NCBI GenBank assembly: GCA_023387375.1
Contig: JAEWIE010000041.1
Coordinates: 1-64,000 of the forward strand
DNA length: 64,000 bases
Source of the DNA: Bacteroidota bacterium
GTDB lineage: Bacteria; Bacteroidota; Bacteroidia; Flavobacteriales; Weeksellaceae
Reading direction: 5' to 3'
Made by a program: the position numbers and the translations under genes. Shown piece by piece: positions 8,566-16,323 of the stretch. The notes under the pieces were generated by a model. That model was given only the letters and a program-made list of their open reading frames with translations. It searched no databases and was not told the DNA's origin. Every line of letters begins with the position of its first letter. The stretch's first letter is position 1.

Positions 8566-8613
8566 CAAAAATGCATCAACTCAAAAACCGGTACAGCTAC
8601 TTTGGTTACATTA
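8566..8613 (-). promoter_or_regulatory. Promoter and shared 21-bp site upstream of the TauE/SafE gene
   Basis: On the minus strand TAATGTAAC, one base, AAAGTAGCTGT (8613-8593) is 19 bp from a weak -7 box CATTTTTG (8573-8566). Spacing and box match the copy before the persulfide dioxygenase gene. The first six bases of the site overlap the last codons of the Crp/Fnr gene (stop at 8606). Confidence 0.7.
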
Positions 8614-9229
8614 ATGTGATTTTGTTTCTACCAAGTTGAAGAACTTGGTTTTCTTCCAATTGTTTTAATAGGCGAGATACCACGACCCGGGCCGTTCCAA
8701 GTTCATTGGCTAATTGTTCGTGGGTCACCAAAATGGTTTTAGACTTCGCTAGTTCCGATTTCTTTTGGAGCAAATTCAAAAGTCGCTCATCTACTTTTTT
8801 GAAGGCGATTGCATTGACAATTTCGAGAAGTTCCTCAAAACGCTTATGGTACAAACGGAAAATATAATCCAGCCACTCGGGATGCTCTTTGATAAATAAG
8901 GACACCTTGTCCATAGGCAAAAATAAAATTTCCGCCTCTTCCTCAACCTCGGCTTTCACCTTGCTTGTTTCGTTATGCAGTCCGCCCAAAAAAGACATTA
9001 TGCAGCTCTCGCCTGCTTTGATATAATACAAAAGAATTTCTCTGCCGTCCTGTTCGGTCCGAATTACTTTCATCATACCCTTCATTACAATTGGGATAGA
9101 GCGGATATGAGAATTCTCGTCCAGTATTATACTGCCTGCTTCATAGTTCTTCTGTATACTGTTCTTATATAGTTTCTCCACCAAATCAGGCGAAGACTGA
9201 AATTCGGATATCTGCTCTAATTTTTCCAT
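8606..9229 (-). CDS. Crp/Fnr family transcription regulator of the sulfur locus
   Basis: The 207-residue protein has an N-terminal cyclic-nucleotide-binding fold with AGESCIMSFLGGLH near 72-85. The phosphate-binding Arg-Ala of cAMP-binding CRP is absent, and a Cys (about 75) sits in the pocket region. The C-terminal winged helix has the recognition segment GTARVVVSRLLKQLEE near 178. FNR-type iron-sulfur cysteines are not present. It heads the sulfide-oxidation genes and is the obvious candidate to bind the twin 21-bp sites. A sulfur-responsive role for the single Cys is inference. Confidence 0.87.
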   Translation of the reverse strand: MEKLEQISEFQSSPDLVEKLYKNSIQKNYEAGSIILDENSHIRSIPIVMKGMMKVIRTEQDGREILLYYIKAGESCIMSFLGGLHNETSKVKAEVEEEAEILFLPMDKVSLFIKEHPEWLDYIFRLYHKRFEELLEIVNAIAFKKVDERLLNLLQKKSELAKSKTILVTHEQLANELGTARVVVSRLLKQLEENQVLQLGRNKITLM

Positions 9230-9233
9230 TTTG

Positions 9234-9241
9234 CAAAGTTA
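9234..9241 (-). promoter_or_regulatory. -7 box for the Crp/Fnr gene, leaderless spacing
   Basis: The minus strand reads TAACTTTG, ending 4 bp before the ATG, with TTG 21 bp further upstream (9265-9263). Transcription would begin at or next to the start codon. Confidence 0.55.
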
Positions 9242-9487
9242 GAAATTAAATGATGGGAGAAGCAATTTGGCTACGGGAAGTATCCACATCTAGAAGGGAA
9301 CCACAGACCCCTAAGTAACAATCGCCTCTCAACAATTCCCACAGGGTCAATTTCCATTTCGCTATTCTACAAAAGCGGCGGTAACCGCACCCCTAGTAAA
9401 GGCAATCAAATAAATTAGGTGATATTTATCCTTATTAAATCCTATCTGAAGAAAGGATACACCATTGTCCAACTATTATTTATAGGC

Positions 9488-9495
9488 TATCTTTG
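9488..9495 (+). promoter_or_regulatory. -7 box for the HAD hydrolase gene
   Basis: TATCTTTG fully matches TAnnTTTG and gives a leader of about 50 nt before the ATG at 9551. Confidence 0.5.
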
Positions 9496-9550
9496 TGCTT
9501 TCAAAAATTTTACTAAAAATCTAGGTCAATCTAACCTTTAAAAACCTCAC

Positions 9551-10162
9551 ATGATTAAAAATATCATATTTGATTTTGGAGGAGTCTTGATGGACTGGAA
9601 TCCAAGATATTACTTCAAAGACTACTTTAAGGACGACGAAAAAATGGAATTCTTTCTAAATTCCATCGCAACTAATGAGTGGAATGCGCAGCAGGACAAA
9701 GGCCGAGCTCTTAAAGAAGCCACGGACCTACTTGTGAAGCAGCATCCCGATTGGGAGAAAGAAATTCGAGGCTACTACGACAACTGGACCACCATGCTTC
9801 GCGGAGAAATTCCGCAAGGAGTTAGTGTACTAAAAGAACTCGCTAAAACCCGGTATTCGCTCTATGGTTTAACCAACTGGTCGCATGAAACGTTTCCTTA
9901 TGCACTTGAGAATTATGACTTCTTTCAACTTTTTGAGGGAAAAATTGTGGTTTCGGGAGAAGAAAAATTAATAAAACCCGATCCAGAAATCTGGCATGTG
10001 TTACTTAAGCGCTATAACCTAAAACCAGAGGAGTCCGTATTTATAGACGATAATTTTGAGAATTGCAAGACAGCAAAGAGTCTTGGATTCCAAACCGTTT
10101 GGATAACGGAATCTACGGATCTAAAAAAAGAGCTTATAGATCTTGGCGTAAAGTTTTCGTAG
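9551..10162 (+). CDS. HAD-superfamily hydrolase
   Basis: The 203-residue protein has motif I DFGGVLMDWN (residues 8-17), where the first Asp of the usual DxD is kept and the second position is Gly, as in the YihX/dehalogenase subgroup. Motif II is GLTNWS near 115, the conserved Lys is in KLIKPDPEIW near 140, and motif III is VFIDDNFEN near 161. It is a cytoplasmic phosphatase or dehalogenase of unknown substrate. It converges with the cupin gene with a single base between the stop codons, so some antisense overlap of transcripts is likely. Confidence 0.85.
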   Translation: MIKNIIFDFGGVLMDWNPRYYFKDYFKDDEKMEFFLNSIATNEWNAQQDKGRALKEATDLLVKQHPDWEKEIRGYYDNWTTMLRGEIPQGVSVLKELAKTRYSLYGLTNWSHETFPYALENYDFFQLFEGKIVVSGEEKLIKPDPEIWHVLLKRYNLKPEESVFIDDNFENCKTAKSLGFQTVWITESTDLKKELIDLGVKFS

Positions 10163-10163
10163 T

Positions 10164-10526
10164 TTACGATTCTTCCCGATGCACAAGATCGATCGAGAAG
10201 GCAGGCATGCAAATCGAGACATATTCGCATTCTTCAGTAAAAGGATTGCTGTAGCGTACTCTTGCGCCCTTCTGAATGAGGATGCTTTGGCCTTCTTCTA
10301 GATCGAGGACTTGCCCATCGATTTCAAATCGTTTCTTGCCCCGTACAATGAGTGTATATTCATCAAATTCGGGATTCTGAAAAGGCTCACTCCATCCTTT
10401 AGGAGCTTTCATATGGGCGATGGATATGCCTGGCGTTCCCATGGAATTTCCCCAGTGTTCGAGAATCGTTTTCCCATCGGTGGTAGGTACCTTAAAAGGC
10501 GATTTTTGAATTTTATAGTTTGGCAT
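10164..10526 (-). CDS. Small cupin protein at the end of the arginine operon
   Basis: The 120-residue protein has a single cupin fold. It shows FDEYTLIVRGKKRFEIDG near 55-71, then LEEGQSILIQKGARVRYSNP and ECEYVSICMPAFS. The usual metal-binding His pairs are mostly missing (HMKAPKG, FDEY), so a metal-dependent activity is doubtful. It overlaps the 3' end of the lrp gene by 14 bp and is therefore probably translated from the same mRNA. It may be a ligand-binding or isomerase-type partner of the operon. The function is unknown. Confidence 0.75.
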   Translation of the reverse strand: MPNYKIQKSPFKVPTTDGKTILEHWGNSMGTPGISIAHMKAPKGWSEPFQNPEFDEYTLIVRGKKRFEIDGQVLDLEEGQSILIQKGARVRYSNPFTEECEYVSICMPAFSIDLVHREES

Positions 10527-10992
10527 CGGGCGTAAAGGTTAGTTTGGTTTCGTCCTTAATGACCGAGAGGACAATGTGGCTGTGGTACTGTCCAATGTTC
10601 GGAATGTTCGCAACAACCTCTGTCATAAAGCGGTTGTATTCTTTAATGTCCTTGGTCACGACTTTAATCATATAGTCGTAAGTCCCCGAAAGGCTTACCA
10701 CCTCCAAAACTTGGTCCTGGGACATAATTTTAGTTTCAAATTCTTGGAGTCTCTCCAAGGATTGCTCTTTTAGCGTAATATTGCAATAGGCCGTAAGCTC
10801 AAAGCCCGCCTTTTCTTTGTTTAGTACTGCAACGTACTTTTCAATCAACCCAGAGCTTTTCATATTTTTGATACGCTCGTAGGTAGGAGAAAAGGAAAGA
10901 CCGACTTTTTCGGCCAAATCTTTCACGGAAATGGTGGAGTCTTCCTGGAGTAAGTTGAGGATTTTTTGATCTGTCGAATCAAGAGGCTTCAT
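10513..10992 (-). CDS. Lrp/AsnC family regulator
   Basis: The 159-residue protein begins MKPLDSTDQKILN. It has an N-terminal winged helix (DSTISVKDLAEKVGLS, then SPTYERIKNMKSSGLI) and a C-terminal RAM amino-acid-sensing domain with VVSLSGTYDYMIKVV. A longer frame starts upstream inside argH, but this start lies 1 bp after the argH stop and fits the family. As the ninth gene of an arginine operon it is a likely feedback regulator of these genes, probably sensing arginine or a related amino acid. Confidence 0.9.
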   Translation of the reverse strand: MKPLDSTDQKILNLLQEDSTISVKDLAEKVGLSFSPTYERIKNMKSSGLIEKYVAVLNKEKAGFELTAYCNITLKEQSLERLQEFETKIMSQDQVLEVVSLSGTYDYMIKVVTKDIKEYNRFMTEVVANIPNIGQYHSHIVLSVIKDETKLTFTPDAKL

Positions 10993-10993
10993 G

Positions 10994-12325
10994 CTAAAAA
11001 TTTTTGTACACGTCGTTAAAATCCTGAACAATTCGCTCTAAAGAGAGATTTCCGATACTTCCTACATGAGTATGAGATAAACTCTTTTTTTCATAGTGAT
11101 ATGTCCCGTTTTCAATCGAACTACCTACTTTTCGATAGGCCTGACGAAAACTATCTCCCTTAAGAACAAGCTCATTAATTTTTTCGACGCTGAAAAGATA
11201 CTCATATTTTTTTTCATCCAGAAGATCTTTTTTCACTTCCATATATCCTAACATAAACTCCATGATTCGAAGAGAATCTTTCAAATCCGAGATCGAAGGA
11301 AAAAGGATTTCTTTGGTAAGTTGGTAATCTCTATTGTATCCCGTCATTAAATTATGACTTAAGAAAGAGAGTTCTGTAGGGAGAACCTGAATACGAGAGC
11401 ATTTTGCCCGAATGAGTTCAAAGACATCCGGATTCTTTTTATGTGGCATTATGCTACTACCTGTAGTGAGATCGTCGGGGAATTCTACAAATCCAAAATT
11501 CTGGTTACAAAAGAGGCACAAATCATTCGCTAGCTTTCCTAGCGTAGCGCAAAGAGAGGCCATAGCAAAAGCCAGGGTCTTTTCCGCTTTGGTTCTTGTC
11601 ATTTGCGCATAGATTGAATTTACATTCATCTTCTCTAAGCCAAGTTCTTTTGTGGTAAAGTCTCGGTCTAAAGGAAAGCTAGAGCCATATCCCGCCCCTG
11701 AGCCTAACGGGTTTTTCGACACAATGCTGTATGCAGCTGCAAGAATTTCAAGGTCTTCGCTAAAAGATTCTGCAAATGCACTGAGCCAAAGTCCAAAAGA
11801 GGAAGGCATTCCAATCTGAAAATGCGTATATCCTGGCATAAGCTCCTTCTGGTATTTTCCCGCAAGAAAAATTAAGGTGTCAAATAGAGATTTTGTTGCT
11901 GCGGCAATTTCTAGTACCTCATCCCGCAGAAAAAGTTTGATCGCTAATAGTACTTGGTCATTTCGTGAGCGCCCTGTATGAATCTTTTCTCCTGCAATGC
12001 CTACCGCTTGACAAATAGAAAGCTCAATTTGAGAATGCACATCTTCTACCCCTGACTTTATTTTAAAATTCCCAGACTGAGCAAGATTCTGCAATACCTC
12101 CAGGTGCGCAAGTATATCAGAAAGTTCCTCTGCACTTAAGTATCCAATTGAACAGAGCATCTTCACGTGCGCTTTCGTTCCTATAATATCATACTTAGCA
12201 AGTTGCAAATCAAATTCAGGGTCTTTTCCCACGGTGAATTTTTCAATGATTTCCAGCCCACTACTTTGGGTTGAATTCTTTGCCCAGAGTTTGTTTGGCT
12301 TAGCCTTTTGGTTTAAAGTGTTCAT
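10994..12325 (-). CDS. argH: Argininosuccinate lyase
   Basis: The 443-residue member of the fumarase/aspartase superfamily has HTGRSRNDQ near 117 and the signature GSSIMPHKKNPDVFE near 288, which holds the catalytic Ser loop. It cleaves argininosuccinate to arginine and fumarate, the last step of the pathway. The gene follows argE by 3 bp. Length is close to the usual 450-460 residues. Confidence 0.95.
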   Translation of the reverse strand: MNTLNQKAKPNKLWAKNSTQSSGLEIIEKFTVGKDPEFDLQLAKYDIIGTKAHVKMLCSIGYLSAEELSDILAHLEVLQNLAQSGNFKIKSGVEDVHSQIELSICQAVGIAGEKIHTGRSRNDQVLLAIKLFLRDEVLEIAAATKSLFDTLIFLAGKYQKELMPGYTHFQIGMPSSFGLWLSAFAESFSEDLEILAAAYSIVSKNPLGSGAGYGSSFPLDRDFTTKELGLEKMNVNSIYAQMTRTKAEKTLAFAMASLCATLGKLANDLCLFCNQNFGFVEFPDDLTTGSSIMPHKKNPDVFELIRAKCSRIQVLPTELSFLSHNLMTGYNRDYQLTKEILFPSISDLKDSLRIMEFMLGYMEVKKDLLDEKKYEYLFSVEKINELVLKGDSFRQAYRKVGSSIENGTYHYEKKSLSHTHVGSIGNLSLERIVQDFNDVYKNF

Positions 12326-12328
12326 AAT

Positions 12329-13402
12329 TTAATTTCTTTTGGATTGAAAAAGCTCGGTTAAGAGTCCGATGTACTGCTCAATTCCACGGTAGAGTTCTGA
12401 TTTAAAAATAAATTCGTCTGCCGTATGGGATCTTGTCGAATCCCCAATGCCCATTTTCACGGAATCAAAAGGGATCAATGATTGATCTGAGATCGTGGGT
12501 GACCCATAAAGCTTATGTCCATTCTTCTTTGCTGCAAGAACAATCGGATGATCTAAATTTATACTTGAGGAGTTAAGCCTTAGAGATCTTGCCTTAACCT
12601 TGGCTTCCAATAAGGAAGCAAAATAAGCCTCTATTTCTTCATTTTGGTAATGCTCATTGGTTCTTACATCGATGGTAAAATTCGTTTGATCAGGAACCAC
12701 ATTGTGCTGATGCCCCGCGAAAACCATCGTGACGGTTGATTTCACATCCCCAAGAAGCGCGGAGGATTTTTCAAATTGGGCCTTTTTTACTTTTTGAATT
12801 TCTTTTATCGCTTTGTAAATGGAATTATCAGCATTAGCGTGAGCCGCATGCGAAGCGGTACCTTTCACGACGCAGTCTATAACGACTAGTCCTTTTTCTG
12901 CTACCGCCATCTGCATCTGCGTGGGCTCTCCCACAAGGGCAAAGTCAATTTTACCTAGGTCTTCTAAAATACTTACAATTCCATTTTGTCCTGAAATCTC
13001 TTCTTCCGCCGTGGCTGAAAAAATAAGATTATAAGGCAGTTTTTTTCGATAGAAGAAAACAAAACTAGCCCATAAACCCACGAGGGACGCTCCAGCATCG
13101 TTACTTCCGAGTCCATAGATTTTCCCATCCTCTTCATAGGCCTTAAAAGGATCTCTCGAATACGAATTATTGGGGGCCACGGTGTCGTGGTGTGAATTTA
13201 GAAGAATCGTGGGAAGTTTAGGATCAAAATATTTATTCCTAGCCCAAAGGTTGTTTGCTTTTCTCTGAAAAGGAATCTTTTCTAGAGCAAAGCAGACTTC
13301 TAGAAAATCAGCCGTCTCTTTTTCCTCAGTGCTGAGCGAAGGGGTTTCAATAAGTTTCTTTAGTATGATTTCGCTTTTTCGTTGTAATTTCTTTATCATC
13401 AT
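12329..13402 (-). CDS. argE: M20 family deacylase (N-acyl-citrulline/ornithine)
   Basis: The 357-residue protein has M20 metallopeptidase motifs: NSHHDTV near 70 (first metal His and Asp), GSNDAGASL near 99 (bridging Asp), and TAEEEISG near 131 (catalytic Glu pair). In pathways with ArgF' the substrate is the N-acyl-citrulline made by the transcarbamylase, not N-acetylornithine. The start overlaps the argB stop by 4 bp; a second in-frame ATG follows at once (13399). Acetyl versus succinyl specificity should match the other enzymes of the operon. Confidence 0.88.
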   Translation of the reverse strand: MMIKKLQRKSEIILKKLIETPSLSTEEKETADFLEVCFALEKIPFQRKANNLWARNKYFDPKLPTILLNSHHDTVAPNNSYSRDPFKAYEEDGKIYGLGSNDAGASLVGLWASFVFFYRKKLPYNLIFSATAEEEISGQNGIVSILEDLGKIDFALVGEPTQMQMAVAEKGLVVIDCVVKGTASHAAHANADNSIYKAIKEIQKVKKAQFEKSSALLGDVKSTVTMVFAGHQHNVVPDQTNFTIDVRTNEHYQNEEIEAYFASLLEAKVKARSLRLNSSSINLDHPIVLAAKKNGHKLYGSPTISDQSLIPFDSVKMGIGDSTRSHTADEFIFKSELYRGIEQYIGLLTELFQSKRN

Positions 13403-14199
13403 TCAAGTATTAATTGAGTGCCAACGTTTAGATCTAAGAATGCAGACTCAAGGTGAGTACTGGATAGAATTTGCACTTTTTCAACTCCTTTTTCTAAAGC
13501 TTTAAATCCCGTATCTAATTTGGGAATCATGCCTCCTGCCACTTTATGCGCCACTTTTAATTTCAAAAACTCAGGCTTTGAAAGAATAGGCAAAACACTA
13601 TCTTCCTTTTTCAAATCAAGCAAAACACCGTTTTTTTCAAAACAATAAACGAGGCTCACTTCAAAGTCTTCAGACAATCCTATCGCTATTTCAGAGGCTA
13701 AAGAATCTGCATTCGTATTAAGAAGTTCAAACTCCTCTCCTATGGTCACCGAACAAACCACTGGAAGTACCCCTAGACTCAAAAGAAGAGAGAAGACTTT
13801 TACATTTACATTTTGCACATCGCCTACCTCTCCATAATGGACTAGTCCTAAGCTTCGTTTCTTCGATTGGACAGCCATTAAATCTGCGCCACTTAGACCT
13901 AAAGCTTTAAGACCACTAGCCCCTAATTTGGCAACGAGCTGCTTATTAAGAATACCTGCATACACCATCGTGCAGAGCTCGAGGGTTTCTTTGCTCGTTA
14001 CGCGGCGCCCCTCAATCATTTGCTGATCGATTCCAAGTCTTTCGGCATACTGATTTACTAGAATTCCTCCTCCGTGGACGAGCACTACATTTTGAGCTTT
14101 ATACTTAGAAATGCGTTCCATGACTCGATTTAAGGACTTAGGGTCATTTAGGGTTTCTCCTCCTATTTTAAGGACAAGTACTTTCTCTTTCTTCTCCAT
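13399..14199 (-). CDS. argB: N-acylglutamate kinase
   Basis: The 266-residue amino acid kinase has LKIGGETLND near 10, the VLVHGGG nucleotide loop near 38-44, LNTNADSLASEIA near 180 and a C-terminal AGGMIPKLDTG. It phosphorylates the gamma carboxylate of N-acetyl- or N-succinyl-glutamate. The gene lies 7 bp after argF' and overlaps argE by 4 bp. The N-terminal helix associated with arginine-sensitive hexameric forms is not evident, so feedback inhibition may act elsewhere. Confidence 0.93.
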   Translation of the reverse strand: MEKKEKVLVLKIGGETLNDPKSLNRVMERISKYKAQNVVLVHGGGILVNQYAERLGIDQQMIEGRRVTSKETLELCTMVYAGILNKQLVAKLGASGLKALGLSGADLMAVQSKKRSLGLVHYGEVGDVQNVNVKVFSLLLSLGVLPVVCSVTIGEEFELLNTNADSLASEIAIGLSEDFEVSLVYCFEKNGVLLDLKKEDSVLPILSKPEFLKLKVAHKVAGGMIPKLDTGFKALEKGVEKVQILSSTHLESAFLDLNVGTQLILE

Positions 14200-14206
14200 C
14201 TTTCCT

Positions 14207-15160
14207 TTATAAGGTTCCCGCTAGGATTCGTTCCAGCACGGTCTGCATCGCTACTGTTCGATTGAAAGCCTGTTTATAGACTAAGGAATTTTCACTATCC
14301 AGTAGCGCATCACTCATCTCTAGATTTCGGCGCACAGGAAGACAATGCATGACTTTGGCCTGAGGATGCGTTTTTAAGAAATCTTCGCCTAACAACCAAT
14401 TTTTCTCAACCTTAGGCATCGCGCCGTAGTTCTCATAGGAAGACCAATTTTTCACATACACAAAATCGGCATCTTGTAGTGCTTCTTCTTGGTTATGATA
14501 CACCTTGGCTCCTTGTACAAATTCAGGACTTAAATCGTATCCCTCGGGATTCGCAATACAAAAATCAACCTCTGCTGCATTCATCCATTCTGCAAATGAG
14601 TTGGGCACACATTGAGGTAGTGCTTTCGTGTGTGGCGCCCAAGTAAGAACCACCTTTGGCTCGCGGTCCAATTTCCAATTCTCCTCGATCGTGATTAAAT
14701 CGGCAAAGCTTTGTAAAGGATGTCGCGTCGCTGACTCTAATGAAATGACCGGAACTTTTGCATAGGAAACGAAGCTTTTAAAGACGTCTTCGCTGTAGTC
14801 TTTTTCACGGTCGGTTAGCCCCGGAAAAGAGCGAAGTCCAATGAGATCACAATATTCACTTAGAACTCTAGCCGCTTCTTTCACATGCTCGGAGCTACTA
14901 CCATTCATCACTTCCCCGTCTTTAAACTCCCAAGTCCACGCTTCTGATCCAGGACTCACTAAAAGTACCTGCATACCTAGATTGCCTGCTGCCTTCTGGC
15001 TACTGAGTCTCGTTCTTAAACTTGGATTTAAAAAGACAAGTCCAAGCGTTTTGTTTTTTCCCACTTCTAAATTGCCATGAAGGTCTTTTTTGAGTTGATG
15101 AGCATGCAAAAGAAGTTCCTTAAGGCTAGTCACATCAGCAAGGGATGTAAAATTTTTCAT
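14207..15160 (-). CDS. argF': N-acyl-L-ornithine carbamoyltransferase (ArgF' type)
   Basis: The 317-residue protein has the carbamoyl-phosphate motif SLRTR (47-51), ATRHPLQSFADL near 145, TWAPHTKALPQ near 174 and HCLPVRRN near 273. These mark the AOTCase/SOTCase branch rather than ornithine transcarbamylase. At the position that separates the two, Pro90 in the Bacteroides succinyl enzyme and Glu92 in the Xanthomonas acetyl enzyme, this protein has Ser90 (NGSSSEH). Published swaps of Glu92 to Ser, Pro or Val gave succinyl activity, so a succinylornithine preference is likely. The start overlaps the argD stop (ATGA). Confidence 0.93.
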   Translation of the reverse strand: MKNFTSLADVTSLKELLLHAHQLKKDLHGNLEVGKNKTLGLVFLNPSLRTRLSSQKAAGNLGMQVLLVSPGSEAWTWEFKDGEVMNGSSSEHVKEAARVLSEYCDLIGLRSFPGLTDREKDYSEDVFKSFVSYAKVPVISLESATRHPLQSFADLITIEENWKLDREPKVVLTWAPHTKALPQCVPNSFAEWMNAAEVDFCIANPEGYDLSPEFVQGAKVYHNQEEALQDADFVYVKNWSSYENYGAMPKVEKNWLLGEDFLKTHPQAKVMHCLPVRRNLEMSDALLDSENSLVYKQAFNRTVAMQTVLERILAGTL

Positions 15161-16290
15161 TCTAAAATTTGTTTTAAAGCGTATAGCAGCTGATCCACCT
15201 GTTCTTTGCTAATGGTTAAGGGAGGAAGAAGTCGCATGGTGTGCGGATTAGAAGCACTACCGACCAAAATTCCGTGCTCAACTCTTAATTTTTGGGCAAT
15301 TTCAGAGGCTGGACCTTCAAAATCAATTCCTATCATAAGTCCTTTTCCTCGCGCTTGCTTAATTTGGGGAATCTTGCCTAGTTCTTCTAGTAAATAACTT
15401 CCTAAAACTTCGGCATTCTTTGCAAGGTTTTCTTTTTCAATCACTTCTAATACGGCGATCGATGCGGCGCACGCAAGGTAATTACCCCCAAATGTGGTCC
15501 CAAGCATTTTCTTTTTAGAGGGAATTCTAGGATGAATTAGTACGCCTCCTACTGGAAATCCATTGCCCATTCCTTTGGCTATGGTAATTAAATCGGGCTC
15601 AATAGCGCTATATTGATGCGCAAAGAATCGACCACTTCGAGCGTAACCACTTTGCACTTCATCAAGAATCGTAAGAAAGCCATGTTTTTCAGATAAAGCA
15701 GCTAGAGTTTCAAGAATAGCAGACGACGGGAAATGAATTCCTCCAATCCCTTGAATTCCTTCGATAATCACTCCGGCCAATGAATCTTTGTACTGTTCTA
15801 CAAGCTTTGAAAACATAGTAGGATTATTAAACTCACAGAATATAAAATTCTCCGATTCATTGACAGGAGCTACAATCGAGAAGTCGTCTGTAGCCGCTAC
15901 CGCAGCTGACGTTCTCCCATGAAAAGCTCCCTTAAAGGCAATGAACTTCTTCTTTCCTGTAAAAAAAGAAGCGATCTTAAAAGCATTTTCATTAGCCTCG
16001 GCGCCTGAATTGCAAAGAAAGAGTTCATAGTCTGTATACCCACTCACTTTTCCCAAAAGTTCTGCTAATCTTTCTTGCAAGGGATTCTGAACAGAGTTTG
16101 AATAAAATCCAATTAAGCTGAGCTGCTTTGTAATTAACTCTTGATAGTGTGCGTGGCCATGCCCAATTGAAATCACGGCATGTCCTCCATAAAAGTCCAG
16201 ATACTGCTTGCCATTTTGATCCCAGAGTAGGCAGTCTTTTGCTTTTATAATCTCCAAGGGAAATCGCGAATAGACCTCAAATAATTTCAT
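15157..16290 (-). CDS. argD: N-acyl-ornithine aminotransferase
   Basis: The 377-residue class III PLP aminotransferase has the cofactor region CNSGAEANENAFKIA near 92, the LDEVQSGYARSGRFF segment near 214, and the PLP lysine in TIAKGMGNGFPVGG near 237. It forms N-acyl-ornithine from the N-acyl-glutamate semialdehyde made by ArgC. It follows argC by 33 bp and overlaps argF' by 4 bp. Confidence 0.93.
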   Translation of the reverse strand: MKLFEVYSRFPLEIIKAKDCLLWDQNGKQYLDFYGGHAVISIGHGHAHYQELITKQLSLIGFYSNSVQNPLQERLAELLGKVSGYTDYELFLCNSGAEANENAFKIASFFTGKKKFIAFKGAFHGRTSAAVAATDDFSIVAPVNESENFIFCEFNNPTMFSKLVEQYKDSLAGVIIEGIQGIGGIHFPSSAILETLAALSEKHGFLTILDEVQSGYARSGRFFAHQYSAIEPDLITIAKGMGNGFPVGGVLIHPRIPSKKKMLGTTFGGNYLACAASIAVLEVIEKENLAKNAEVLGSYLLEELGKIPQIKQARGKGLMIGIDFEGPASEIAQKLRVEHGILVGSASNPHTMRLLPPLTISKEQVDQLLYALKQILE

Positions 16291-16323
16291 AATTCTATTT
16301 TTAAAGTTTCTTCATTTCTATTC

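Larger units (their letters stand above)
9230..9550. other. 321-bp intergenic region between divergent genes
   Basis: It separates the Crp/Fnr gene (minus) from the HAD gene (plus). It holds a promoter box at each end and a short GC-rich stretch around 9374-9388 with a weak GCGG/CCGC hairpin. No open frame, tRNA or strong repeat was found. Confidence 0.6.
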
